Below, piece by piece: positions 17,018 to 26,381 of a DNA stretch of 64,000 nt. The notes beneath the pieces were generated by a model. The model did not search any database and was not told where the DNA came from. It saw nothing but the letters and a program-made list of their open reading frames with translations. This DNA is from Tissierella sp. MB52-C2 (GTDB taxonomy: Bacteria; Bacillota; Clostridia; Tissierellales; Tissierellaceae). Position 1 is the stretch's first letter, and the number at the start of each line of letters is the position of its first letter. The position numbers and the translations under genes are program-made. Where the stretch lies: positions 3,698,643-3,762,642 of the forward strand of contig NZ_CP133261.1 in NCBI RefSeq assembly GCF_030931715.1, read 5' to 3'.

Positions 17018-18502
17018 GTGACAGAACTGCAACCGATAAACTTAAGTAAAAACAAAGATTATGATTTAAGCCAATTAGATTTAAACGATCCCAAAGTTCT
17101 AGACTCCATTGAATTGGATAGAAAAGATTGGGCAATAGGAGCTATGAAAGCATTTATAATTTCAGCAATAGCAATATTTGTATTTTTCGTACCTATAAAT
17201 GGCGGAATTCCATTTGGATATATTTATCAGGGTGCAATATCAATTGTAGACTCATTGATAGTTATTAACGGACAAGCTGTCGGAGCATTACTCATATGCA
17301 CAATTGTACTTATGGGTACAGGAATTGCAAGTGTAATTGGGAAGTTCTTTTCAAAGAAAGATAGTAAACTTTATAAATACTTTGAAGCAGACTCAGTTAT
17401 ACATCCATTTTTATATTTAGCAGGTGGAATATTTATATTACTTTATTTTCTTAATAAAATTGGTGTTTATGCCGCTCCAGAAATGATAGTTGGACCATCA
17501 ACTGGTGAAATGGTAATACCTGGAGTAGTCATAGGAGTAGCGTTTATTATACCAGTAGGAGCGTTCTTTATTCCTTTCTTAACGGATTATGGTTGTATAG
17601 ACTTCTTTGGAGTTCTTTTAGAGCCTCTAATGAGACCATTGTTTAAGACTCCAGGAAAATCAGCAGTTGATGCTTGTGCTTCCTTCGTAGGTTCAACAAC
17701 TATGGGTATTATAATTACTAGTAGAATGTATAAAGGCAATGTATATACAGAGAAAGAGTCATCTATAGTAGCTACTTGTTTTAGTGCTGTATCTGTAGGA
17801 TATGCACTGCTAGTTATGGAAACAGCAGGAATAGGTGAACACTTTATAAAAACTTATTTTGTTTCATTCTTATTGGCCTTTATACTAGCAGCTATTTGTA
17901 GTAGATTATGGCCACTTAACAAAAAGCTAGATGTGTTTGCAAATGGTAAAGTACAAACAGATGAAGACAGAAAAGAAGCTTCATTAAAATTTGGACCTTC
18001 CATGTTAAAGGCTGGTGTAAACAGAGCGGCAGTAAGAGCTCATACAGCAGGTGGAATGTTTAAGAGAATAGTTGATTCAGTTGTAGATTCATTCCCTGTA
18101 TTACCAAAGGTTATTACTTTATTATGTTCCATAGGTATATTAGGTATGATTGTTGCAAAATACACTCCAGTATTTGACATAATAGGATATGCGTTTTTAC
18201 CTTTAACTAAATTATTAGGGGTTCCAGATGCTCAAGTTGCAGCAACAGCAATCCCAACAGGAATTACAGAGATGTTCATCCCAGTATTGACAATTGCAGA
18301 TCAAGTAGCACAGTTGCATGTTAAGACAAGATTCTTCGTTACCGTAGTTTCAATGGTGCAAATTATATTCTTAGCAGAATCAGTAGTTGTAATTATGAAT
18401 ACAGGACTTCCTTTAAAATTCAAAGAATTAATGATTATATTCTTAGAAAGAACGATAATAGCAATGCCATTTGCTGCATTGTTTATGCATATATTATTTT
18501 AA
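17018..18502 (+). CDS. YjiH-family membrane carrier with nucleoside-recognition (GATE) domains
   Basis: The protein has 494 residues and about 10-11 membrane segments. It resembles YjiH-type carriers with two GATE domains. A typical stretch is FVGSTTMGIIITSRMYKGNVYTEKE (split here as FVGSTTMGIIITSR and YKGNVYTEKE, about residues 225-250). The N-terminal 40 residues are soluble and charged. The start is taken as GTG at 17018; the purine-rich stretch before it is an imperfect binding site. As third gene of the sigma-54 operon it probably imports histidine or a related amino acid, but the substrate is inferred only from neighbours. Confidence 0.75.
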   Translation: MTELQPINLSKNKDYDLSQLDLNDPKVLDSIELDRKDWAIGAMKAFIISAIAIFVFFVPINGGIPFGYIYQGAISIVDSLIVINGQAVGALLICTIVLMGTGIASVIGKFFSKKDSKLYKYFEADSVIHPFLYLAGGIFILLYFLNKIGVYAAPEMIVGPSTGEMVIPGVVIGVAFIIPVGAFFIPFLTDYGCIDFFGVLLEPLMRPLFKTPGKSAVDACASFVGSTTMGIIITSRMYKGNVYTEKESSIVATCFSAVSVGYALLVMETAGIGEHFIKTYFVSFLLAFILAAICSRLWPLNKKLDVFANGKVQTDEDRKEASLKFGPSMLKAGVNRAAVRAHTAGGMFKRIVDSVVDSFPVLPKVITLLCSIGILGMIVAKYTPVFDIIGYAFLPLTKLLGVPDAQVAATAIPTGITEMFIPVLTIADQVAQLHVKTRFFVTVVSMVQIIFLAESVVVIMNTGLPLKFKELMIIFLERTIIAMPFAALFMHILF

Positions 18503-18546
18503 AAATAAAGACTATGTCTCAAAAAATTGAGATATAGTCTTTATTT
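18503..18546. terminator. Bidirectional terminator between convergent genes
   Basis: The 18-bp stem (18503-18520 with 18529-18546) has one wobble pair and loop AAAAAATT. It is shared by the YjiH carrier gene (plus) and the LysR gene (minus), whose stop codon lies in the right arm. Confidence 0.88.
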
Positions 18547-19404
18547 AATATTATCTATAAAATTAGTTGCCACAGTAGATAAATTACTATCTTTTAAAGT
18601 TATTATTGATACTTGAGACGATAATGAATCATCATCTATGATTTTATATTTTAAATTGTTTGCTAGAACTAAGTTCTTAGATGACATGGGGACAATGGCA
18701 ATACCTAACCCAGCATTAGCCCATAGAAGTGAAGTCCTTGAATCATCATTAATACAGAAGACATATGGATTTATATCAAGCTTTTGAAATGCAGATACTA
18801 TTAAATTTTCAAATCTGCGATAGATAATAAGAGGTTTTCCCTCTAGATATTCTATATTAATATGGGAATTTATTTTATCTAGATCATCGTCTTCTTTATA
18901 TGCAGCTATCATAGGTTCCATTTTTAAATAATGGGTTTTTAGACCTGTTTTATCGAAGGGAGTTCTTACAATTCCTACTTCAATAACTCTTGAAAACAAT
19001 AGATTAATAATTTCAGGAGTTATACCTTCATAGACTTCATATTTAATATTGTTATATTTTTTATGAAATTTAAGAAAAGTATTTTCTAGAAAGTCTGCAT
19101 CTATGGCAGATATAGTACCTATTTTCAATGTACCCTTAAACCCGGATTTACTATCTTCTAATTCTTTTCTTATGGAATTTTTTAATTCAAGAATATTATT
19201 TGCCTTAGTATAGAGGATTTCACCTGCTTCTGTTAAGGTGATTTTTCTAGGTCCTCTATGAAATAACTTTACATCTAATTCCTCTTCCAAGTTTTTAATA
19301 TGATTACTAAGGGCAGGTTGAGCAATATGAAGTTTCTTTGCTGCTGATGTAATATTTCCTTCATTTACAACAGTAATAAAATATAAAAGTTGTTTTATAT
19401 CCAT
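18541..19404 (-). CDS. LysR-family transcriptional regulator
   Basis: The protein has 287 residues: N-terminal LysR winged helix (residues 1-60; GNITSAAKKLHIAQPALSNHIK) and a periplasmic-binding-protein-like effector domain from about residue 90. AGGAG precedes the ATG. It is divergent from the MATE efflux gene at 19517 across a 112-bp spacer containing ATACATTC-like repeats, so it probably controls that gene. Inducer unknown. Confidence 0.88.
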   Translation of the reverse strand: MDIKQLLYFITVVNEGNITSAAKKLHIAQPALSNHIKNLEEELDVKLFHRGPRKITLTEAGEILYTKANNILELKNSIRKELEDSKSGFKGTLKIGTISAIDADFLENTFLKFHKKYNNIKYEVYEGITPEIINLLFSRVIEVGIVRTPFDKTGLKTHYLKMEPMIAAYKEDDDLDKINSHINIEYLEGKPLIIYRRFENLIVSAFQKLDINPYVFCINDDSRTSLLWANAGLGIAIVPMSSKNLVLANNLKYKIIDDDSLSSQVSIITLKDSNLSTVATNFIDNIK

Positions 19405-19516
19405 AACAATTCTCCTATATAAAAAAGTATATACATTCTATAATATATTTATATTTTAATTATACATTCATTCGTGTTAAACTACAAGAGTATAGATATA
19501 GAAAGGAGTAAAATAT

Positions 19517-20875
19517 ATGATAACAGATATGACAAAGGGAAATCCCGCTAAGACGCTAATAGCCTTTACATTTCCCATGTTAATTGGAAACTTATTTCAG
19601 CAATTATATAATATAGTAGATTCAGTTGTAGTTGGAAGATATGTAGGGAAAAATGCATTGGCAGCAGTAGGGTCATCATTTATGCTTATGAACTTTTTTT
19701 CTTTTGTAATAATTGGATTATGTATGGGAGCGGCGGTAGTATATTCATATTATTTTGGTGAAAAGAATTACTCTAATCTTAGAAAAACAATATTTATATC
19801 GTTCTCATCCATAGGTGTCTTTACAATAGTATTATCTATTATATTAGTATTTACTACAAAAGGCATGTTGAACCTTATAAATACACCAGAAGAAATATTT
19901 CTAGATTCACAAAAATACTTACAAACCATATTTGCAGGATTGATATTTGTTTACTTGTATAATGGATGTTCAGCTTTGCTTAGATCCATAGGAGATTCAA
20001 AAACTCCTTTATACTTCTTAATATTATCAGCTGTAATAAATATAGTGCTAGATTTACTATTTGTTATAGTCTATGATATGGGAGTATCTGGAGTAGCCTT
20101 TGCTACTGTAATAGCTCAGGCAGTTTCGTCAATTCTATGTTTAATATATGGGTTGTGGAAAATAGAGTTTATAAGGCCAAGGAAAGAGGATCTAGTGTTT
20201 GATAAAGATATATTTACAATGGTAAGTAAATTTAGTTTCCTTACGTCTATTCAACAATCTATAATGACCTTTGGAATGGTATGTGTACAAGGTATAGTAA
20301 ATACCTTTGGGTCAGACACTATTGCAGCCTTTACTGCAGCAAGTAAGGTAGATTCCATAGCATATTTGCCAGTTCAAGATTTTGGGAATGCCTTTGGAAC
20401 ATATGTGGCTCAAAATAAAGGAGCTAAGAAAAATGATAGAATAGTAGAGGGAGTAAAAGCCTCTATAAAAACTATAATTATATTTTGTATTATAATGTCC
20501 ACACTAATATATATAAGTTCCAGTAGCTTAATGAGAATATTTGTGGAAGCAAGTGAAATAAATGTAATTAATCTAGGAGTAGAGTATTTATCTATAATAT
20601 CTATTTTCTATGTTTTAATAGGATTTTTATTTATGTTCTATGGATTCTTTAGAGGAATAGGAGAATTAAATACATCTCTAATTCTTACAGTAATTTCATT
20701 AGGTACTAGAGTATTAATGGCTTATGTGCTCTCAAGTATTCCATCTATAGCTCAAAGAGGAATATGGTGGTCTGTTCCTATAGGCTGGGCATTAGCCGAT
20801 GGAATAGGATTTATCTTGTATAGAAGGACAAAGCGTAAAAAATTACTTGTTGAAGAAGATTCTCCTAAGTGTTAA
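19517..20875 (+). CDS. MATE-family efflux transporter
   Basis: The protein has 452 residues with 12 membrane segments in two pseudo-repeats. The first opens with TFPMLIGNLFQQLYNIVDSV (about residues 16-35), typical of the Na+/H+-driven multidrug and toxin extrusion family (DinF/NorM-like). GAAAGGAG precedes the ATG. It is divergent from a LysR regulator. Drug or metabolite export across the cytoplasmic membrane is the family role; substrate unknown. Confidence 0.9.
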   Translation: MITDMTKGNPAKTLIAFTFPMLIGNLFQQLYNIVDSVVVGRYVGKNALAAVGSSFMLMNFFSFVIIGLCMGAAVVYSYYFGEKNYSNLRKTIFISFSSIGVFTIVLSIILVFTTKGMLNLINTPEEIFLDSQKYLQTIFAGLIFVYLYNGCSALLRSIGDSKTPLYFLILSAVINIVLDLLFVIVYDMGVSGVAFATVIAQAVSSILCLIYGLWKIEFIRPRKEDLVFDKDIFTMVSKFSFLTSIQQSIMTFGMVCVQGIVNTFGSDTIAAFTAASKVDSIAYLPVQDFGNAFGTYVAQNKGAKKNDRIVEGVKASIKTIIIFCIIMSTLIYISSSSLMRIFVEASEINVINLGVEYLSIISIFYVLIGFLFMFYGFFRGIGELNTSLILTVISLGTRVLMAYVLSSIPSIAQRGIWWSVPIGWALADGIGFILYRRTKRKKLLVEEDSPKC

Positions 20876-20915
20876 AATCTAATTAAGTATCAAAATGAAG
20901 AATTGGAGAGATTAC

Positions 20916-21143
20916 ATGGAAGAATTAATAAAGAGGATAAATGAACTGGCACATAAATCAAAAACCATAGGACTAACACAGGAAGAAAAAGAAGAACAAC
21001 AGAAATTACGTCAAGAATACCTTAAGATATTTAGAGGAAATATGAAAAACACTTTAATGGAAGTAAAGGTAGTAGATGAAGAAGGAAATGACGTGACTCC
21101 AGAAAAGTTAAAGCAAGAACAAAATAAAAGCTATATGAATTAA
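20916..21143 (+). CDS. DUF896 (YnzC/UPF0291) small protein
   Basis: The protein has 75 residues. It matches the DUF896 family: an N-terminal helix ([17 protein letters not shown]), the conserved [18 protein letters not shown] and a C-terminal extension with [16 protein letters not shown]. The upstream ATG at 20895 is rejected because TTGGAGAGA lies just before 20916. The family is common in Firmicutes and may interact with RNA or ribosomes, but its function is not settled. A terminator follows. Confidence 0.88.
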   Translation: MEELIKRINELAHKSKTIGLTQEEKEEQQKLRQEYLKIFRGNMKNTLMEVKVVDEEGNDVTPEKLKQEQNKSYMN

Positions 21144-21146
21144 TAG

Positions 21147-21177
21147 AATTCCCTTAGTGATGAAAGCTAAGGGAATT
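21147..21177 (+). terminator. Intrinsic terminator after the DUF896 gene
   Basis: The 11-bp perfect stem AATTCCCTTAG / CTAAGGGAATT has a 9-nt loop and is followed by TTTTT. Confidence 0.85.
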
Positions 21178-21298
21178 TTTTAAAGTAATTTCTAAATTGG
21201 TAAATTAATATCTATTGTTAATTATGATGTTGGATGCCTATAAATCATATGATATAATATTGATGGTATAAATATTTAAATTATAAGGAGGGGGTTTT

Positions 21299-22537
21299 GT
21301 GAATCAAATTATATTCACTGGTGGGCTATTAATAAATGGTACTGGAGAAGTAATAGAAGATTCTATGGTAGTAGTAGAAGATAAAAAGATTAAATATGCT
21401 GGGCCTAAGAAAGAAATGGAAACTGAAGGCACAATAATTGATATAACTGGAAAAACTATTATGCCAGGTTTAATAGATACACACCTTCATTTTAGCGGTA
21501 ATTTAAGTGATGACGATAATGAATGGGTACTTGAACCGATAATTCAAAAAACTGTAGTAGCAGTAGCACAGGCAAAGGAATCCTTAGAACATGGTTTAAC
21601 TACAGTAGGAGAGATTTCTCGTTCAGGTATACATATTAGAAATATGATTGGAAAAGGAGTCATAGAAGGACCTAGAGTAATAACAACAGGACTTGGTTTT
21701 TGCAGAACTGCAGGACATGGAGATTCCCACAGATTACCTTTAGAATATAATAATGACTCTCATCCTTGGGCGGAAAGAGTAGACGGACCTTGGGAATTGA
21801 GAAAAGCTATTAGAAAGAGACTTCGTGAAAACCCAGATGCAGTTAAGATTTGGTCTACTGGTGGAGGAATATGGAGATATGATGCTAAGGCTGATACTCA
21901 CTATACAATGGAAGAAATACAGGCAGTAGTTGATGAATGTAATATGGTAGGTATACCTGTATGGTCCCATGCTGAAGGCTATGAAGGAGCATTGAATTCA
22001 TGTAAAGCTGGAGTAGACTCTATTATCCATGGACAGGAATTAAACGAAGAATGTTTAGAAATTATGAAGGAGAAGGATATAACCTTCTGCCCTACGCTGC
22101 AATTCTTCTTTGAATGGTTTACAGTATATGAGCCGCCATATAGACCTATACATGATAAATATCCAGGAAATACAACTGCGGAAAAAGAATTGAACCGTAT
22201 AATAGACAATTTAAGAAACGCAAATAAAAAGGGAATTAGAATTACAGTAGGGTCTGATTCATTCTGTAGTAGCTTAACTCCTTATGGTAAATATGCAATT
22301 ACAGAAATGTATGCACTAAATAAGGCAGGATTAACAGAGATGGAAGTAATTTTAGCTGCAACTAAAAATGGAGCAGAGATGTTGAAGGTAGATGATATTA
22401 CAGGAACTCTAGAGGAAGGCAAATTTGCAGATATACTAGTTTTAAAGGGAAATCCTCTATTAGACATTCATAATATTTCTGTTGAGAATATGGAAGTAAT
22501 TATGAAGGAAGGTCAATTTGTAAAAAATCTAATATAA
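21299..22537 (+). CDS. Metal-dependent amidohydrolase (imidazolonepropionase/prolidase-like)
   Basis: The protein has 412 residues. It is an amidohydrolase-superfamily TIM barrel: metal-binding THLHF (about residues 61-65) after the family motif MPGLID, lysine in VKIWSTGGG (about 182), histidines in WSHAEG and IIHGQEL, and the catalytic aspartate in VGSDS. It starts at GTG, behind GGAGGGGG. The nearest relatives by pattern hydrolyse Xaa-Pro dipeptides or cyclic amides. Imidazolone hydrolysis (HutI) would fit the histidine theme, but the sequence is not a typical HutI. The substrate is unassigned. Monocistronic. Confidence 0.82.
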   Translation: MNQIIFTGGLLINGTGEVIEDSMVVVEDKKIKYAGPKKEMETEGTIIDITGKTIMPGLIDTHLHFSGNLSDDDNEWVLEPIIQKTVVAVAQAKESLEHGLTTVGEISRSGIHIRNMIGKGVIEGPRVITTGLGFCRTAGHGDSHRLPLEYNNDSHPWAERVDGPWELRKAIRKRLRENPDAVKIWSTGGGIWRYDAKADTHYTMEEIQAVVDECNMVGIPVWSHAEGYEGALNSCKAGVDSIIHGQELNEECLEIMKEKDITFCPTLQFFFEWFTVYEPPYRPIHDKYPGNTTAEKELNRIIDNLRNANKKGIRITVGSDSFCSSLTPYGKYAITEMYALNKAGLTEMEVILAATKNGAEMLKVDDITGTLEEGKFADILVLKGNPLLDIHNISVENMEVIMKEGQFVKNLI

Positions 22538-22545
22538 AAGAATAG

Positions 22546-22578
22546 ATAAGTCCTATGTCAATTAGCCATAGGACTTAT
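22546..22578. terminator. Bidirectional terminator between convergent genes
   Basis: The 12-bp perfect stem ATAAGTCCTATG / CATAGGACTTAT with a 9-nt loop lies between the amidohydrolase (plus) and YtaF (minus) genes. Confidence 0.85.
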
Positions 22579-22579
22579 T

Positions 22580-23200
22580 TTAAATTAATTTTAAAATTGC
22601 TAATATTATTAGCAGAATACCAGATAACCAAGATAAATTGATTTTTGTCTTTTCCACAATCTTTTTACCGATAAAAATTCCACTGTAAATAGAAAATAAT
22701 CCTATAATTAGAGATAATCCTATTACATGAAGATAATTAATATTACCTAGACTGCTTCCAAAACCTACAGCCAATGAATCTAGTGAAAGTGCAGTGGCAA
22801 GATATACTGCTTCCTTCGCATCAAGCTTTTTAGATAGATTAAAATCTGCTTTAGTTTCATCGCAATACACATCTATAATTATCCATATATCAAATAGCTT
22901 TATTTTAACTTTCTCATTTTCTTCTAATTTCTTTTCCAAATAGGTTTTAATAATACTTTCAAATAAATAGTATATTCCAAGTAGCATTAGTATAGAAAAG
23001 CTTAATATTAATGTAATATTATTAGGGAGTATTTTTTTTATTTGAAAGCCAAAGAAAATGGAAACACCTAGGAAAAGTGAACAAATAGTATTAATAATTA
23101 GGACTGACCTAAATGGTATCTTTATTTTATTAGTTCCGTAAGCAATACTAGCTACGAAAGCATCTAAAGATAATACCAATACTAATAGTATAACTTCCAT
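22580..23200 (-). CDS. ytaF: YtaF-type membrane protein (MntP-related)
   Basis: The protein has 206 residues with six membrane segments. Two related motifs occur: SLDAFVASIAYGTNKIKIPF near residue 10 and ALSLDSLAVGFGSSLGNI near residue 134. The aspartates in these repeats are the likely metal-interacting residues shared with the MntP manganese exporter. The open frame extends upstream, but AGGGGTG lies directly before the ATG at 23200. In Bacillus, YtaF is known as a sporulation membrane protein. It is divergent from a cation exchanger gene. A role in cation efflux is inferred. Confidence 0.82.
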   Translation of the reverse strand: MEVILLVLVLSLDAFVASIAYGTNKIKIPFRSVLIINTICSLFLGVSIFFGFQIKKILPNNITLILSFSILMLLGIYYLFESIIKTYLEKKLEENEKVKIKLFDIWIIIDVYCDETKADFNLSKKLDAKEAVYLATALSLDSLAVGFGSSLGNINYLHVIGLSLIIGLFSIYSGIFIGKKIVEKTKINLSWLSGILLIILAILKLI

Positions 23201-23348
23201 ACTCACACCCCTATCATTTAAAACTAATATTATTTTATTCAGATTACCAATATATGTGATGAAATAAGAAGATATTGTAATATTAGCTGATATATTTTTA
23301 TATAAATAATATAATTGATTAAAGAATAAATAAATAGAGGGGGGCAAT

Positions 23349-24296
23349 ATGGGGATTTTTTCTACATTTTTATTATTTATTATAGGACTTATTATGATCG
23401 TTAAGGGTGGGGATTGGTTTGTAGATGCTGTTATTTGGTTTGCAGATAAAACTGGGATCTCCTATGGAATAATAGGTGCAACCATAGTTAGTGTAGCTAC
23501 TACATTACCAGAGCTTTTCGTATCTACACTATCAAGTAAAGAAGGATTAACAGATATGGCAGTAGGAAATTCACTAGGTTCTTATATTTGTAATATTGCA
23601 TTTATAGTGGGAATTTGTGCATTGATTAAGCCTATACATATAAAAGATAATTTATTTGGTATCAAAGGATCAATGATGTTTGGATATTTAGGTATATTTT
23701 ATTACTTTGCATCCGATGGAGTAATTAGTCATTTAGAAGGAAAGATTCTGGTTGCTTTATTATTATTATTTATTTTTATAAATGTATTTGAATTAAAGAA
23801 AGGGAATGGAAAGTCTAAGAATACTTCTAGGGAATTTCCAAATAAGAAAGATTTAATACAAAATGGAATTAAGTTTGCAGTAGGAACAGCCCTTATAATA
23901 ATCAGTGCACATCTGCTGGTAGATACTGGAGTAGAAATAGCAAACTTTTTGAGAATACCAAAGCAAGTAGTTAGTCTAACTTTACTTGCCATTGGAACAT
24001 CTTTACCAGAACTTGTGACAGCCCTAAGTTCAACCATAAAGGGAAAACAAAATATATCTGTAGGAAATATAGTGGGAGCTAATATATTTAATATGACTTT
24101 AGTTATGGGAGCATCTGCATTGGTTAGTGATAATGGACTAATTATATCACAACAAACTTTAGCTCTAGATATTCCCATGGCTACCATAGTAGCATTAGTA
24201 TTTATATTAATAGGAACATCTACCGAGAAAATAGGAAGACTTACAGGAATATTATTATTAGCATTATATGGAGGATATATGACAATTTTATTTTAA
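23349..24296 (+). CDS. Sodium/calcium exchanger family (CaCA, YrbG-like) protein
   Basis: The protein has 315 residues with ten membrane segments in two inverted halves. Each half has the alpha-repeat typical of Ca2+/cation antiporters: TTLPELFVS...GNSLGSYICN (about residues 50-85) and TSLPELVTA...GNIVGANIFN (about 220-250). GAGGGGG precedes the ATG. It probably exchanges Ca2+ for Na+ or H+ at the cytoplasmic membrane. The 148-bp spacer to ytaF holds both promoters; no metal riboswitch was seen in it. Confidence 0.9.
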   Translation: MGIFSTFLLFIIGLIMIVKGGDWFVDAVIWFADKTGISYGIIGATIVSVATTLPELFVSTLSSKEGLTDMAVGNSLGSYICNIAFIVGICALIKPIHIKDNLFGIKGSMMFGYLGIFYYFASDGVISHLEGKILVALLLLFIFINVFELKKGNGKSKNTSREFPNKKDLIQNGIKFAVGTALIIISAHLLVDTGVEIANFLRIPKQVVSLTLLAIGTSLPELVTALSSTIKGKQNISVGNIVGANIFNMTLVMGASALVSDNGLIISQQTLALDIPMATIVALVFILIGTSTEKIGRLTGILLLALYGGYMTILF

Positions 24297-24309
24297 ATAA
24301 TAAAAATAG

Positions 24310-24341
24310 AATTACCCCTTAATTATAATTAAGGGGTAATT
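24310..24341. terminator. Intrinsic terminator after the cation exchanger
   Basis: A perfect 32-nt palindrome with outer arms AATTACCCC / GGGGTAATT is followed by TT and a T-containing flank. It isolates the exchanger from the TetR operon. Confidence 0.85.
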
Positions 24342-24382
24342 TCGAGGACTATTTTATATATTCATTTTTGAAGAAATACTTA

Positions 24383-24431
24383 TTGACAAACTAACGCTGT
24401 TAGTATAACATGAAACTAACGGTGTTAGTTT
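24383..24431 (+). promoter_or_regulatory. Promoter with two tandem TetR operators
   Basis: TTGACA lies at 24383-24388 and TATAAC at 24404-24409. Two near-identical dyads follow one another: ACTAACGCTGTTAGT at 24390-24404, in the promoter spacer, and ACTAACGGTGTTAGT at 24415-24429, past the start point. Their centres are 25 bp apart. The pair brackets the -10, so two TetR dimers would shut the promoter tightly. Confidence 0.8.
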
Positions 24432-24445
24432 AAAGGAGTGGAAAA

Positions 24446-25090
24446 ATGATGGATTTATTTAAGGAAGATTTAGAATTAAAGGATACAAAAGAAAAGATTA
24501 TAGCTGCAGCCATAGAACAGTTTTCAAGTCAAGGATACGATAACACTTCAATACGGAAGATTGCAGATATTGTAGGGATCAAGGGAAGTTCTATATACAA
24601 TCATTTTAATAGTAAAGAAGAAATACTTGAGGAGATATTTAAATATTATAGGAATCTTTTCTATCAAATGGGAGATGTATTTGAGATAAAAGAACTAAAT
24701 CCTAGTGATTTAAGGGAAGATAAAATCCTTCATATTCTCAAGGGTGGATTTGATAGTGTTATTAATATTCTCAAAAGACCTGAAATGATCAATATCTTAA
24801 AAATCATTATAAAAGAACAATTTAAAAACCAAAAGATCAAAAACTTTTTTTTAGAAGAATTTATAGATAAACCAAGGACAGTCATGGAAAAGTTTATGAG
24901 GGAACTTATGGATAAAGAAATTATTAGGGATGGAAATCCATATTTATATTCCCAAGAATTTCAAGCTTTTGCAATCTATAAAATGTATGAAGAATTTATG
25001 CTAAAGGATGTAGAATATATTGATATTAATGAGATTGAAGCACAGATAAATTATCATATAGAATTCTTTTGGAATAGTATCAGAAAATAA
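24446..25090 (+). CDS. TetR/AcrR family transcriptional regulator
   Basis: The protein has 214 residues. The TetR helix-turn-helix lies at about residues 32-55 (TSIRKIADIVGIKGSSIYNH), followed by a ligand domain of about 150 residues. AAGGAGTG precedes two adjacent ATGs (24446, 24449). It is first in an operon with a radical SAM gene 18 bp downstream. Two palindromic operators sit in its promoter, so it is almost certainly autoregulated and controls the radical SAM gene. The inducer is unknown. Confidence 0.88.
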   Translation: MMDLFKEDLELKDTKEKIIAAAIEQFSSQGYDNTSIRKIADIVGIKGSSIYNHFNSKEEILEEIFKYYRNLFYQMGDVFEIKELNPSDLREDKILHILKGGFDSVINILKRPEMINILKIIIKEQFKNQKIKNFFLEEFIDKPRTVMEKFMRELMDKEIIRDGNPYLYSQEFQAFAIYKMYEEFMLKDVEYIDINEIEAQINYHIEFFWNSIRK

Positions 25091-25108
25091 TGATTCAGGG
25101 GGATAAGT

Positions 25109-26218
25109 ATGGAAGAATTAAATGATATAAAAAAATCTAATATAATACTATCAAAAATGCTTAATAGATCAATAGAACTCCTTATGGAGGATTGTATAAA
25201 AATAGCCCTTAGAGATTTTACATCAGCAAAGAGTATTATGAAAATTGCATTAGAACAAAGGAACTCACCCAAAATTAGAGCTAAACACGAAGAAAAAGGG
25301 CTTCATGTACCGCCTTTTGTGATAGCCTCTATTACAAGTGTTTGCAATTTAAGATGTAAGGGATGTTATGATAAAGCAAAAGTTCATAATAGATCATTAG
25401 AACTAGATGAAAACCAATGGTCAAGTATTTTTGCTCAGGGAAAAGAGTTAGGTATATCATTTATACTGTTAGCTGGGGGAGAACCTCTTACTAAAGAGAA
25501 GGTAGTTAAAGAATGTATAAAGTTTCCAGAGATTATTTTTCCTATATTCACAAACGGAATGTTAATAAATGAAGAGTGGGCTGAAACTTTTTCTTTATCT
25601 AGAAATATGATACCGGTCATAAGCATTGAAGGTGATGAAGATCAAACAGATAAGAGAAGAGGAAAAGGAGTATTTAAGAGAGTTTCATCTAGCATTGATT
25701 TACTTCAAGAAAAAAGCATATTTTATGGAATATCTATAACCATTACAACAGAGAATTTTGAAGATGTTTTAAATGATGAATTTATCAGAACTTATATAGA
25801 GCGGGGATGTAGAGCATTTTTCTTTATTGAATATATCCCCTTTGATAGTTCTACAGAAAGCCTTGCAATATCCACAAGTCAAAGGCAACAGCTTAATTCT
25901 AATATGGATAAGTTAAGAGAAAAACATAGGGCAATATTTATAACATTTCCTGGAGACGAAGAAAAGTTTGGAGGGTGTTTAGCAGCAGGGAGAGGATTCG
26001 TGCATATCAATGCAATAGGCTCAATAGAACCATGTCCTTTTGCACCATATTCAGATATAAATCTAAAAGATGTAACACTTGAGGAAGCATTAAATTCTCC
26101 CTTATTAGAAAAGGTCAGAAGTATTCATGAGCTGCTAAAAGAGCATAAAGGTGGTTGTGCACTTTTTGAGAATAGAGAAATGGTGAAAGATTTATTAGGT
26201 AAAAATCAAAATTCTTAA
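25109..26218 (+). CDS. Radical SAM protein with SPASM-like C terminus
   Basis: The protein has 369 residues. The [4Fe-4S]-binding cluster is C79-x3-C83-x2-C86 (CNLRCKGCY), followed by the SAM-contacting GGEP (123-126). C-terminal cysteines at 290 (GGCLAAGRG), 309 (EPCPF) and 350 (GGCALF) suggest a reduced auxiliary-cluster region like SPASM/twitch domains of peptide- or cofactor-modifying enzymes. GGGGGATA precedes the ATG. It is co-transcribed with TetR and lies just before two ABC exporter genes. No precursor peptide gene was found nearby. Reaction and substrate unknown. Confidence 0.87.
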   Translation: MEELNDIKKSNIILSKMLNRSIELLMEDCIKIALRDFTSAKSIMKIALEQRNSPKIRAKHEEKGLHVPPFVIASITSVCNLRCKGCYDKAKVHNRSLELDENQWSSIFAQGKELGISFILLAGGEPLTKEKVVKECIKFPEIIFPIFTNGMLINEEWAETFSLSRNMIPVISIEGDEDQTDKRRGKGVFKRVSSSIDLLQEKSIFYGISITITTENFEDVLNDEFIRTYIERGCRAFFFIEYIPFDSSTESLAISTSQRQQLNSNMDKLREKHRAIFITFPGDEEKFGGCLAAGRGFVHINAIGSIEPCPFAPYSDINLKDVTLEEALNSPLLEKVRSIHELLKEHKGGCALFENREMVKDLLGKNQNS

Positions 26219-26381
26219 TTAGCTATTTTCATCATGTAATAAAATAATATGCTAAAATCAGAACAAAAAGCATATTTTAAAGTAGGGTGATTATACATGT
26301 ATATTATATATAATCAATATTAAATGAACTAGTTAAGGAAGATAAGATATAAAGGAAGCATTATATTATAATTGTTATGGG

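Noticed and set aside
23201-23348. Manganese (yybP-ykoY) riboswitch before the YtaF/exchanger pair
   Set aside because: The spacer is plain AT-rich sequence without the conserved loops or a terminator hairpin.
26297-26323. Eight-codon frame (MYIIYNQY) behind AGTAGGGTG, considered as a radical SAM precursor peptide
   Set aside because: It is too short, of low complexity, and has no leader/core character; a chance product of AT-rich DNA is more likely.
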